Positions 6,515 through 14,023 of a stretch of DNA of 17,374 bases are shown piece by piece. The stretch is from positions 1 through 17,374 of the forward strand of contig JAICHN010000053.1 in NCBI GenBank assembly GCA_025924845.1. The letters run 5' to 3'. This DNA comes from Chloroflexota bacterium (lineage in GTDB: Bacteria; Chloroflexota; UBA5177; JANWHV01). The notes under the pieces were generated by a model, which worked only from the letters and a program-made list of their open reading frames with translations, ran no database searches and was not told the origin of the DNA. Position numbers and translations under genes: made by a program. Position 1 is the stretch's first letter. The number at the start of each line of letters is the position of its first letter.

Positions 6515-8434
6515 CTACGCATGCGCCGCAGTCGAACCGTTTGGCGAGGGACCGGTGGAAAGGATCTGGCCATCGATGGGGTCGAGACCAAGCAGCGCTT
6601 CGAACTGGGCCTTATCGAGGGTCTCCTCGTGTACCAGACGCTCCGAGATCTGCACCAGCTTGTCGCGGTGGCGTTCCAGAATTTCGCGGGCGCGGGCGAA
6701 CGCGGTAGTAATCAAGCGGCGGACCTCTGAATCAATTTCCACCGCGACGACTTCCGAGTAGTTGCGCTGCTCGCCAAGATCGCGGCCCAGGAAGACCATC
6801 TCCTCCTTATGGCCATACGCCAGAGGTCCGAGTTTGTCGCTCATCCCGTACTCGGTGACCATCTTCCGGGCAAGCTTGGTGGAGCGCTCGATGTCGTTCT
6901 CGGCGCCTGTCGTCATCTCGCCGAAAATCAGCATCTCCGCTGCCTGGCCGCCCAGACTGAAGGCCAACGTATCCTCGAAATAGGAGCGGGAATAGAAATA
7001 GCGATCCTCGGTGGGGAGCAGCTGGGTGAAGCCGCCCGCCATACCGCGGGCGATGATCGTCACCTTGTGCAGGGGATCGAGATTGGGCAGCATGCGCGCG
7101 ACGAGCGCGTGGCCAACCTCGTGATAAGCAGTCACTTGCTTCTCATGCTCCGATATAATGCGGCTCTTCCGCTCCGGGCCTGCCACGACGCGATCGATCG
7201 CCTCCTCAAGTTCCGGCATAGAGACCACCTTGTGGTTGCGGCGGGCGGCCAGGATCGCCGCCTCGTTGAGCAGGTTCGCCAGATCCGCTCCGGAGAATCC
7301 GGGCGTTTGCTTGGCGATCGTCTCAAGACTGACCGACTTATCCAGCGGTTTGCCGCGGGCGTGAACCTCAAGCACCGCCAAACGGCCACGAATATCCGGA
7401 CGGTCGAGGATAACTTGGCGATCGAACCGGCCGGGCCGTAAAAGTGCGGGGTCAAGCACGTCGGGTCGGTTAGTAGCCGCGATCACGATCACATTGGTAT
7501 TGGTGTCGAAGCCATCCATCTCGACCAGGATCTGGTTGAGGGTCTGCTCACGTTCATCGTGGCTACCGCCCAGGCCGGCGCCGCGCTGGCGACCCACCGC
7601 GTCAATCTCGTCCACGAAGACAATGCAGGGCGAGTTGCGCTTTGCCTGCTCGAAAAGGTCCCGCACGCGGCTGGCGCCGACCCCCACGAACATCTCAACG
7701 AACTCGGATCCTGAGATACTGAAAAACGGTACGCCCGCCTCTCCGGCCACGGCGCGCGAAAGCAGCGTCTTGCCGGTACCTGGCGAGCCAACCAGGAGCA
7801 CGCCACGAGGAATGCGCGCCCCAAGCGACGCGAACTTCTCCGGATAGCGGAGAAACTCCACGACCTCGGATAATTCCTGCTTCGCCTCCTCGACTCCCGC
7901 TACGTCGGCGAAGGTAATCGACGGCCTATTCCCCGTGAACATGCGGGCGCGGCTCTTACCGAAACTGAGCGCTTGATTGTTGCTGCCCTGGGCCTGACGC
8001 ATCATAAAGAATAGAAGCGCGCCAAACACGATGAGAGGGAGAAAGCCGCCAAGCAACTGGAGCCAATTGCCAAGTTGGCTCGGAGCGGTATTCGTATAGA
8101 TGAGCTTGGTCAGCGGAACATTGCTGTCCTTGAGCAGTTGAGGGAACGAGTCGTTATTGCCTAGTTGGGCCGTCCAATCGCGATCGCCGGTACAGGTGGC
8201 CGCTCGAACCAGGCGCACCGTGCCACCGTCTACCGTTACGGCATCAAGGTTATGGGGATCGGAGCCGTTGGCGCAGCCGGTTGGGCTGGTATCGCCTACC
8301 AGGAAGTTCAGCATCTGGCCGAGGTTGGTCGATTTCTCGGTGCTGCCTCGGTTCATCAAGGAATAGGCGATCGCGACCACGAGGACGAGGATCACCAAAT
8401 AGACAAAACTGTTGCGGAGCCACTTGGCATCCAT
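6515..8434 (-). CDS. ftsH: ATP-dependent zinc metalloprotease FtsH
   Basis: FtsH is the hexameric inner-membrane AAA+ protease that degrades misfolded membrane proteins and some regulators. It has an N-terminal membrane helix (9-27), an extracytoplasmic segment, a second helix (about 126-146), then the AAA+ domain: Walker A GSPGTGKT (216-223), pore loop MFVG (248-251), Walker B IVFVDEID (271-278) and the second region of homology with arginine fingers R333 and R336. The protease domain carries HEVGH (438-442) and the third zinc ligand Asp514 in GAEND. At 639 residues it is of normal length. The extracytoplasmic segment contains two cysteines (54 and 81) that could form a disulfide. GGAGGA lies 7 bases before the ATG. 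It follows tilS after 113 bp with no hpt between them; a candidate promoter and leader hairpin occupy that gap. Confidence 0.97.
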   Translation of the reverse strand: MDAKWLRNSFVYLVILVLVVAIAYSLMNRGSTEKSTNLGQMLNFLVGDTSPTGCANGSDPHNLDAVTVDGGTVRLVRAATCTGDRDWTAQLGNNDSFPQLLKDSNVPLTKLIYTNTAPSQLGNWLQLLGGFLPLIVFGALLFFMMRQAQGSNNQALSFGKSRARMFTGNRPSITFADVAGVEEAKQELSEVVEFLRYPEKFASLGARIPRGVLLVGSPGTGKTLLSRAVAGEAGVPFFSISGSEFVEMFVGVGASRVRDLFEQAKRNSPCIVFVDEIDAVGRQRGAGLGGSHDEREQTLNQILVEMDGFDTNTNVIVIAATNRPDVLDPALLRPGRFDRQVILDRPDIRGRLAVLEVHARGKPLDKSVSLETIAKQTPGFSGADLANLLNEAAILAARRNHKVVSMPELEEAIDRVVAGPERKSRIISEHEKQVTAYHEVGHALVARMLPNLDPLHKVTIIARGMAGGFTQLLPTEDRYFYSRSYFEDTLAFSLGGQAAEMLIFGEMTTGAENDIERSTKLARKMVTEYGMSDKLGPLAYGHKEEMVFLGRDLGEQRNYSEVVAVEIDSEVRRLITTAFARAREILERHRDKLVQISERLVHEETLDKAQFEALLGLDPIDGQILSTGPSPNGSTAAHA

Positions 8435-8479
8435 GATTGGTCCTCCGGTGGGTGGGCGCGACGCCGGACACCGAGGGCG

Positions 8480-8493
8480 GCGCCGGCCGGCGC
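8480..8493 (-). repeat. 14-bp perfect palindrome in the ftsH leader
   Basis: GCGCCGGCCGGCGC is perfectly self-complementary. It is flanked on the minus strand by GGCACCG and CGGTGTCC, which can pair with one bulge, so the ftsH 5' leader could fold into an extended stem about 45 bases before the start codon and its GGAGGA. It could instead help terminate tilS transcription, but no U tract follows. Confidence 0.45.
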
Positions 8494-8515
8494 GGTGCCG
8501 ATCAAGGCTTTCCAG

Positions 8516-8524
8516 AGTATACCA
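8516..8524 (-). promoter_or_regulatory. candidate ftsH promoter (extended -10)
   Basis: On the minus strand TG-G-TATACT is a close extended -10 match, in the tilS-ftsH gap and 82 bases upstream of the ftsH ATG. The -35 region (GATAGA at 17-bp spacing) is poor, as is common for extended -10 promoters. It would let ftsH be transcribed apart from the upstream NYN-tilS pair. Confidence 0.45.
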
Positions 8525-8547
8525 GAATCCAATTATGCTCTATCTGT

Positions 8548-9975
8548 TTAGCATACACTTACTTCTTCAGCGATTCCATCTCCGCTGGGCATGGCGGCGA
8601 TCCTCACTACCTCTTTTGTACTCTCTTTCACAGCCGCGGCGGACTCCATCGTGAGGCCGACCACCCAGACGATCCCGCTCGACGTGGTCACCAGCGGAAG
8701 GCCGGCACGTTTGTGGAGCGGCACCTTACGGTCCACCATGATGTCCTGCACTTTCTTGCTCCCCCGCAAACCAAGCGGGCGTAGCCGATCACCCGGCCGT
8801 CGCGCCCGGATAAGTACGTCGCCCGCCAGGGCCGAGCGATCCAGATAGGCGATCGGTTTCAGCACGGATTGGGGAGCCCTGAGAAGGTCATGAACTTCAC
8901 TAATCGGCAGCACGGTCGCATCGAGGCGCCAGGAGCCGAACACGACACTTCCCGGAATCGGTAAAACTACCGGCTCAGGCGCCACGGCCGCTGTTCGATC
9001 CGGGCCGAGGATGACGGCGTCCGCGGTTCGGGTAGCCCGGAAGCCCTGACCGAGGTCGATGCTTCGGCCGGTGCCGGGCCGGCCGAGCAATGACTCAAGA
9101 TCCGCCATTCGCTCAGCGGAGAGGGCGGACCCCTCACCCCATAGGCGCGCCACGGCAAGACGCCAGACCCTGGAACGCAGCGCCTGAGGCAGCGCGGTGA
9201 GCGGCTCCAGTCTCAAGGCCACGCCGCTGTCGGTCTCGCCGGGAGCGAGCACGCTCTCCAGGGCCTCCTCGGCCCGTTCACGAAGATAATCGGCATCTGC
9301 CGCGAGTGTGGCGGCACAGCGCGCCAGAGCCGAACGCGCTCGCGGATTGAAGCTGTCCAGCATGGGCAGCACCTCGAGGCGCAGAGCATTGCGCTTGAAC
9401 CCGAGGTCGCTATTGGTGCTGTCATACCGGGCCGCCAAACCACGGTCGCGACAAAACTCCTCGGTGGAGGAGCGCGGCCGGCAAAGGAGCGGACGAGCCA
9501 GGTCGCCGCGTCGAGGGCGCATAGCGGCCAGGCCATCCAGCCCACTGCCGCGGAGCAGATGCAGGAGGAGTGTCTCAGCCTGGTCGTCCTCCGTATGGCC
9601 AATGGCCAGGCAATCAGCGCCGAGTTCCTCCGCCAGCGCGCGGAGGGCCAGGTAGCGGAGATTACGAGCGGCCGTTTCCTGGGACAGACGCGAGGCAGCG
9701 GCATGGCCAAGCGTGTCCACATGAAGCACCGAGTTGGCGAGGCCAAGTGACCGCGCTTCCCGGTCTACGAATGCGGCGTCGGCGTCCGCCTCGGCCCCCC
9801 GCAAGCCGTGATGCACATGGGCTACGTGCAGCGTAATGTGGAGGGCGCCGGCGAGCTCATGCAGGCAGTGCAACAGGCACAGCGAATCGGGGCCACCCGA
9901 CACGGCGACCACCACGCGTTCGCCTGCCCGAAACACCCGGCGGCTCCGGCAAAATGCCAGCACGGCGTCTGGCAA
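8548..9975 (-). CDS. tilS: tRNA(Ile)-lysidine synthetase TilS
   Basis: TilS converts C34 of the CAU-anticodon tRNA-Ile into lysidine with ATP and lysine, so that it reads AUA codons. It is normally essential. The N-terminal PP-loop ATPase motif SGGPDS lies at about 26-31 from the TTG start. HVHHGLRG, the GHTEDDQAETLLLHLLRGSGLDGL stretch, and a late RPGDRLRPLG segment in the C-terminal tRNA-binding domain follow. About 475 residues is a normal length. The open frame reaches back to 10200, but that part lies antiparallel in frame to nothing conserved and overlaps the NYN gene. TTG 9973-9975 (after a GGGGCGGA-like stretch) and GTG 9961-9963 are the plausible starts. The TTG leaves 31 bases after the NYN stop. 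Confidence 0.93.
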   Translation of the reverse strand: MPDAVLAFCRSRRVFRAGERVVVAVSGGPDSLCLLHCLHELAGALHITLHVAHVHHGLRGAEADADAAFVDREARSLGLANSVLHVDTLGHAAASRLSQETAARNLRYLALRALAEELGADCLAIGHTEDDQAETLLLHLLRGSGLDGLAAMRPRRGDLARPLLCRPRSSTEEFCRDRGLAARYDSTNSDLGFKRNALRLEVLPMLDSFNPRARSALARCAATLAADADYLRERAEEALESVLAPGETDSGVALRLEPLTALPQALRSRVWRLAVARLWGEGSALSAERMADLESLLGRPGTGRSIDLGQGFRATRTADAVILGPDRTAAVAPEPVVLPIPGSVVFGSWRLDATVLPISEVHDLLRAPQSVLKPIAYLDRSALAGDVLIRARRPGDRLRPLGLRGSKKVQDIMVDRKVPLHKRAGLPLVTTSSGIVWVVGLTMESAAAVKESTKEVVRIAAMPSGDGIAEEVSVC

Positions 9976-10006
9976 ATCCGGTCCGCCCCGGGCCGGCGAA
10001 CCGAGC

Positions 10007-10834
10007 TTAGCCGACCGCGTCGTCGAACTGGTCACTGTCCGGTTGCTCACCGTAGCCTCGCTCGGCGCCGGTCTTGCGGCGCCGCGCCACCGCTTCCAGC
10101 ACGAAGGGATGCTCGCGATTGACCCGGACGACCTGGCGAACCTGGCCGTCGGGCATCTCCATCGGCTCCTGGAAAATGATCGCGTTCCGTACGAAGACAT
10201 TGAGGACGCCGCGAATATCTTCCTCGCCCACGCTCAAGCCGATCGGCCGACTGCCTCCGGCGAGATAGCGCACGATCCCCATATACATGGGGTGATCCCA
10301 GTGGTCCGACATCCAATCGAGCCAACCGGCGACCCGTATGTCGAGTTCACCGAAGCCGTGCTCCTCCGGATCAACTGAGTCAACGACGGTTGCCGAGTCG
10401 ACCAGCACCTGACTAATCGAGCCGGGAACACCGCAGATCACCACACGCTTGCCAAAGCGGTTGACCAACATGGCGCTGGCCCGCGTAAAGTCCTTGTCCC
10501 CGGTGCCGAGAATGAAAGTCTCGATGTCGTCGTTAAAGAGCACCGTCTCGAAGATATCCATCACCATATGCAAGTCAGCTGAGCTTTGCAGCCGACCATC
10601 CTCGCGCTGGCGTAACGGCACATCGACCCGCTTGATCATGGCTGCCTCGAACTTACCCAGCAACATCTCGGGCTGTTTAGTGAAGTCGGCATAGGCATAG
10701 GCAACCTTGACGAGGCCATACTTCCGGGCCTTTTGAATTAAACGTTGTGGATCAAACTCGCGTCCCCGCTTGAGCAGCTCGTAGCGGATGTTTTCAAGGT
10801 CGATAAACAGTCCGACTTTGGCTTGTCCATTCAT
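10007..10834 (-). CDS. NYN-domain (LabA/DUF88-like) predicted ribonuclease
   Basis: The N-terminal 155 residues form an NYN domain of the PIN-like nuclease superfamily. Its acidic residues are visible: Asp12 in GLFIDLENI (8-16), Asp87 in SADLHMVMDI (85-94), and Asp113 and Asp115 in GTGDKDF (110-116), expected to bind divalent metal for RNA cleavage. Residues about 165-250 look like a separate winged-helix-type module (VAGWLDWMSDHW through EHPFVLEAVARRRK), and the tail is acidic. Start choice: ATG 10832-10834 is where NYN homology begins, and GGGAGG lies 14 bases upstream, longer than usual. TTG 10861 in the same frame is possible. It is followed by tilS after about 31 bases, which suggests a tie to tRNA or other RNA metabolism. 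The substrate is unknown. Confidence 0.85.
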   Translation of the reverse strand: MNGQAKVGLFIDLENIRYELLKRGREFDPQRLIQKARKYGLVKVAYAYADFTKQPEMLLGKFEAAMIKRVDVPLRQREDGRLQSSADLHMVMDIFETVLFNDDIETFILGTGDKDFTRASAMLVNRFGKRVVICGVPGSISQVLVDSATVVDSVDPEEHGFGELDIRVAGWLDWMSDHWDHPMYMGIVRYLAGGSRPIGLSVGEEDIRGVLNVFVRNAIIFQEPMEMPDGQVRQVVRVNREHPFVLEAVARRRKTGAERGYGEQPDSDQFDDAVG

Positions 10835-10950
10835 GATGAAGTACAGCGCCTCCCGCGACAAATATGTAACAATGTCAAATCACAGTGTAGGTTCTTCGAT
10901 TTACCTATAAAAGTGCGAAGCCCGGCATGAAGTCCCCGCTCCATTCTGGC

Positions 10951-10958
10951 AGTATACT
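10951..10958. promoter_or_regulatory. palindromic -10 element (AGTATACT) between divergent genes
   Basis: AGTATACT reads the same on both strands, so a TATACT -10 box faces both the L,D-transpeptidase gene (plus) and the NYN-tilS genes (minus) within their 217-bp divergent gap. The -35 regions (AAGTCC on plus, GTCCCG on minus) are poor. Direction and use are unproven. Confidence 0.35.
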
Positions 10959-10962
10959 GGGC

Positions 10963-10989
10963 AGGCGCCTTGGCGGGACGAAGGCGCCT
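10963..10989 (+). repeat. hairpin at the predicted 5' end of the L,D-transpeptidase mRNA
   Basis: AGGCGCCTT (10963-10971) and AAGGCGCCT (10981-10989) are perfect inverted arms around a 9-base loop. If the plus-strand TATACT at 10953-10958 is used, transcription would start within a few bases of the first arm, putting the hairpin at the mRNA 5' end. No U tract follows, so it does not look like a terminator. Confidence 0.45.
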
Positions 10990-11051
10990 AGCAAAAAGTC
11001 GGCAAACTACCAACTCGGGGGATGGCAGCAAGGTTGAAGTCCTGGTAGTAT

Positions 11052-12992
11052 GTGAGCATGGTTACTCTGGATGGGACCATCGGCGACGGCGCCGCGGGTC
11101 TGGGAGCGGTTCGAGGCATCTTCGTGGCGCCTCGGCACACCTGGTTCCTCCGCGGAGCAGCCGGTCTGGCTCTGGCCTTGGCCGCCGCGGGCGGTGGAGT
11201 CGGCGCGGGGGTGTGGCTGTCGAGTCATGATGCGGCCGGAGTCGCGGCACCATTGACCCCAGCGCACCATACGTCCGCTCCAATACCGGCCAAGCCGGTG
11301 CTCCGCGCTCCGGCCGTTCCGTCACGGGCTATTCTCAAGGTCTCCGGTCAGGCTGCCGGAGTGGCGAATTGGAGTTGGGTACCGTCGCCCACGGTTACCC
11401 TTCAGGTTCGCCTATCAGGAGTAGGCAGCGGTGTTCCGGTTCATGCCGAGGCGGAGATCGAGCCGGCGGGCGTACCTTTCAGCGGAGCACCGACCGCGTC
11501 CAGTGGGGCGATAGCCCTGGGTCTGAAGCAAGAAGCCACCCAGGCAGTGGTCCTGTCCGGCTTGCGAGACGGCACACTCTACCACTGGCAAGTGCGTGAA
11601 GTAGCAGCCAACGGCCGCGCGGGCGGCTGGACGGTGCCCGGTGTATTCGGAGTGAGCACTAATTCTCCGTACATGCCCAGGCTGGCCGCCACCAACGTAC
11701 ACGTGGGGGGCTGGTCCACGGCGCGCAAGGTGTTCTTCCGTTGGGCTCCCACGGGGAGCAGCGCGCCTATCGCCGGCTTCCGCTACGCCATTGTCCGAGA
11801 AGGTGCGGCGCTGGAGACCATACACCCTCAATGGGCCACGATGAGCGGAACGGTTCTTGCCGTGTCACATTGGCGTGAAGGACGCTGGGAGCTGCTGCTC
11901 CAAACCCTCGACGCGGCCGGGCGGCAATCACCGACCGCCGTGATTCCCTTTGCCCTGGCCTATCACGGTCCCGCCGTACCGGCGCTGGTGGCGGCAAATC
12001 CCCCTCAAGCGACGGCGAGCAATGCCGTGACTCCGGTGATCGCCTGGCATGCGGCGCAGCGTGTCGTACCGGTGAGCGGGTATCAATATGCAGCCGTGCC
12101 AGGTGATGTAGCTACGGCGGCCGGAGTTGCCTGGACCGACACGACCGCGACCAGCATGCCCTTGCCGGGACTGGCGGATGGCTCCTGGACGGTATTCGTC
12201 CGCTCGGTCAACGTGGCCGGCCTGCGCTCTCGCGCCTTACGCTGGACCTTTACCCTGGACCGCCGCGCCCCGAAGCTATCCGCGCCTCATCTCTCGGCCA
12301 AGACAATTACCGAGCCGGTACAACGCGTAGTGGCCGGTCTCACACTTGATAAAGCGTCCAAGGTGAGCTTTACCGTGTTCAAGGCGGGCACTACAACGCC
12401 GATAACCACGCGTTCGCTCGGATCGCGCGCCCCAGGCAAGGTTAGGGGCGTGAACTGGAACGGCACTACCTCGCCAAACCATCTGGCGCCGGCTGGGAAA
12501 TACTGGATGGCGATCGATGCGGTAGACGCCGTGGGCAACAAGACCGAAGTGAAGACCGGCGTATTCAGCCTCCAGAGTAAGCGCATCCTGATCTCCATCG
12601 CCAAGGAAGCACTGTGGGCCTATGACGGCAATAAGCAGGTGTACCACACCCTGGTGAGCAACGGCGGGCCCGATACGCCAACTCTCCCCGGCATCTTCCA
12701 TATCGAGGCGAAGGTCCCGAACATGGTGTTCCATTCGCCGTGGCCCAAGGGTTCCCCCCTCTACTACGCGCCGTCACCCACCAACTATGCCATGCTCTAC
12801 AATGCCGACGGGGGCTACTTCATTCATGACTCGCCGTGGCGATCCAATTACGGCCCCGGCAGCAATAGTCTGGCGGGTCAGCCGGGCGGTAATTTCACCG
12901 GAACGCACGGTTGCACCAATGTGCCGCTCAGTACTATGGCCGAGCTTTATAGTTGGGCCGACCTGGGCACCCTAATTCAGATCGTGCCCTGA
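11052..12992 (+). CDS. L,D-transpeptidase (YkuD) with multiple beta-sandwich domains, membrane-anchored or secreted
   Basis: The C-terminal domain (about 509-646) is a YkuD L,D-transpeptidase, which forms 3-3 peptidoglycan cross-links or attaches proteins to the wall. The catalytic motif is complete: GYFIHDSPW with His592, and THGCTN with His619, Cys621 and Asn623. Residues about 32-57 form one hydrophobic helix after a basic stretch, so the protein is exported or anchored. Between them lie repeated fibronectin/Ig-like modules with recurring endings (LYHWQVREVAANGRAGGW, WELLLQTLDAAGRQSP, SWTVFVRSVNVAGLRS). A FlgD-Ig-like module (about 425-507: VNWNGT, LAPAGKYWMAIDAVDAVGNK) comes next. Start: GTG 11052 and ATG 11058 are both possible and neither has a good Shine-Dalgarno. 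Its 3' end overlaps the convergent LysR gene by 21 bases. The catalytic assignment is confident; the domain boundaries are approximate. Confidence 0.9.
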   Translation: MSMVTLDGTIGDGAAGLGAVRGIFVAPRHTWFLRGAAGLALALAAAGGGVGAGVWLSSHDAAGVAAPLTPAHHTSAPIPAKPVLRAPAVPSRAILKVSGQAAGVANWSWVPSPTVTLQVRLSGVGSGVPVHAEAEIEPAGVPFSGAPTASSGAIALGLKQEATQAVVLSGLRDGTLYHWQVREVAANGRAGGWTVPGVFGVSTNSPYMPRLAATNVHVGGWSTARKVFFRWAPTGSSAPIAGFRYAIVREGAALETIHPQWATMSGTVLAVSHWREGRWELLLQTLDAAGRQSPTAVIPFALAYHGPAVPALVAANPPQATASNAVTPVIAWHAAQRVVPVSGYQYAAVPGDVATAAGVAWTDTTATSMPLPGLADGSWTVFVRSVNVAGLRSRALRWTFTLDRRAPKLSAPHLSAKTITEPVQRVVAGLTLDKASKVSFTVFKAGTTTPITTRSLGSRAPGKVRGVNWNGTTSPNHLAPAGKYWMAIDAVDAVGNKTEVKTGVFSLQSKRILISIAKEALWAYDGNKQVYHTLVSNGGPDTPTLPGIFHIEAKVPNMVFHSPWPKGSPLYYAPSPTNYAMLYNADGGYFIHDSPWRSNYGPGSNSLAGQPGGNFTGTHGCTNVPLSTMAELYSWADLGTLIQIVP

Positions 12993-13889
12993 TTCCGCCG
13001 CCCACTGCCGAGCCAGGTCGATGAAGGCCTGGCCGCTCGGTGCGAGGTAGCGACGCGGACTCCAACCCAGACCATTCCGCAGAACCACCGGGATGCCGTG
13101 GTCCACTACGGTTGACCGGCCGAGCGCGAAGCCGCGCAAGTCCACGGTCTCGGGCAAAATAGCCACGCCCAGCCCCGCTTCGGCATAGGCGGCCAGTGTC
13201 TGACCGACCGCGCTTTCCATGGCGACTCTAGGATGCAACCCGGCATCATGCCACGCCGCGGTCATACGTAAACGGGTAAGATAGCTTTCCTTGAGCAGCA
13301 ACAGGGGAATCGACGGGGTGCCCTGAGGCGCTACCAGATCACGCAGGTCAACGGTCGTCGCCCGAACGATGGGATGTCCTACCGGCGCCAGGGCGAGGAT
13401 ACGGGCGGTGAGAAAGCGAACCACATTTAAGGAGTGGGGGACATCGAGCGGCACGACCGCAAGGTCCAGCTTGCCTTCCTCAAGCAGAGTGATCAAAGGA
13501 CGTGCCCCCTCCTCGAAGACCTGTACTTCCACGGCGGGATGGTCGTTCTGAAATCGGTGCAGAAGCGGCGCCAGCACCGTTGCCGCCGTTTGCGGCGATG
13601 AGCCGATCAGGAGGTGCCCGCCGCGCGCGCCGAGTACCTCCCGCACGCTGCGTCGCCCCCGTTCGGCTTCCAACATGGCAGCGCGGGCCGAGGGGAGCAG
13701 CGCCTCTCCGGCCGCGGTGAGACTGATCCGCCGACCTTCACGGTTAAACAAGGGCGCCCCCAGTTCACGCTCGAGGTCACGGATCTGGCGTGAAAGCGCG
13801 GGCTGCGTGACCTCCAGGTCAGTGGCGGCGCGGGAAAAGCTGAGCCGTTCGGCAATCGCCACGAAGTAGCGCAAGTGATGTAATTCCAT
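12972..13889 (-). CDS. LysR-family transcriptional regulator
   Basis: This is a 305-residue LTTR. The N-terminal winged HTH (about 1-60) has the typical LSFSRAATDLEVTQPALSRQI pattern and the LERELGAPLFNR wing. The rest is the periplasmic-binding-protein-like effector domain, with GHLLIGSSPQTAATVLAPLL at its start and GLGVAILPE near residue 245. It is divergent from leuC with a T-N11-A palindrome between them, so it most likely controls leuCD and itself. The effector is unknown; a leucine-pathway intermediate would be typical. The start ATG 13887-13889 follows a TATACT by only 6 bases, so the mRNA may be leaderless. Its 3' end overlaps the L,D-transpeptidase gene tail-to-tail. Confidence 0.93.
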   Translation of the reverse strand: MELHHLRYFVAIAERLSFSRAATDLEVTQPALSRQIRDLERELGAPLFNREGRRISLTAAGEALLPSARAAMLEAERGRRSVREVLGARGGHLLIGSSPQTAATVLAPLLHRFQNDHPAVEVQVFEEGARPLITLLEEGKLDLAVVPLDVPHSLNVVRFLTARILALAPVGHPIVRATTVDLRDLVAPQGTPSIPLLLLKESYLTRLRMTAAWHDAGLHPRVAMESAVGQTLAAYAEAGLGVAILPETVDLRGFALGRSTVVDHGIPVVLRNGLGWSPRRYLAPSGQAFIDLARQWAAESGHDLN

Positions 13890-13895
13890 GCCTTA

Positions 13896-13901
13896 AGTAT
13901 A
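13896..13901 (-). promoter_or_regulatory. predicted lysR -10 box giving a leaderless transcript
   Basis: TATACT on the minus strand ends 6 bases before the ATG of the LysR gene, so transcription would start at or next to the A of the start codon. There is no Shine-Dalgarno in the TAAGGC between them beyond a partial AAGG. The -35 region is weak. Confidence 0.4.
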
Positions 13902-13913
13902 ACCGATAGTTAT
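13899..13913. promoter_or_regulatory. LysR-box palindrome (T-N11-A) between lysR and leuC
   Basis: ATAAC-CGATA-GTTAT is a perfect 5-base inverted repeat with 5-base spacing and fits the LTTR consensus T-N11-A (T13900, A13912). Its centre is about 65 bp upstream of the start predicted from the leuC promoter, the usual position of an LTTR recognition site. It also overlaps the predicted lysR -10 box, fitting autorepression. Confidence 0.65.
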
Positions 13914-13935
13914 GCATTCTATGTGATGTGGTCTA

Positions 13936-13964
13936 TTGCTGGTATGGGTGCTTGGCGGTACCAT
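13936..13964 (+). promoter_or_regulatory. candidate leuC promoter
   Basis: TTGCTG (13936-13941) and TACCAT (13959-13964) are spaced by exactly 17 bp and lie between the LysR box and leuC. Both hexamers are imperfect, as expected for an activator-dependent promoter. The leader of about 50 bases shows no clear leucine-rich leader peptide or attenuator. Confidence 0.45.
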
Positions 13965-14023
13965 GAGGCACGAAGTGAAAACGTCCGCCGATGGGGCGCT
14001 CAGTGAGGTAGAGGGAAGGTGCA

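Noticed and set aside
9976..10200. N-terminal extension of the tilS frame to 10200
   Set aside because: The extra 75 residues are Ser/Arg-rich, overlap the coding end of the NYN gene and precede the normal TilS N-terminus.
10963..11000. Hairpin plus AAAAAG read as an intrinsic terminator
   Set aside because: The A run follows the hairpin on the plus strand, so a U tract would precede it on the minus strand. Neither direction has hairpin-then-U order.
13965..14023. Leucine leader peptide or T-box attenuator before leuC
   Set aside because: The leader of about 50 bases has no leucine-codon run, no T-box sequence and no terminator hairpin.
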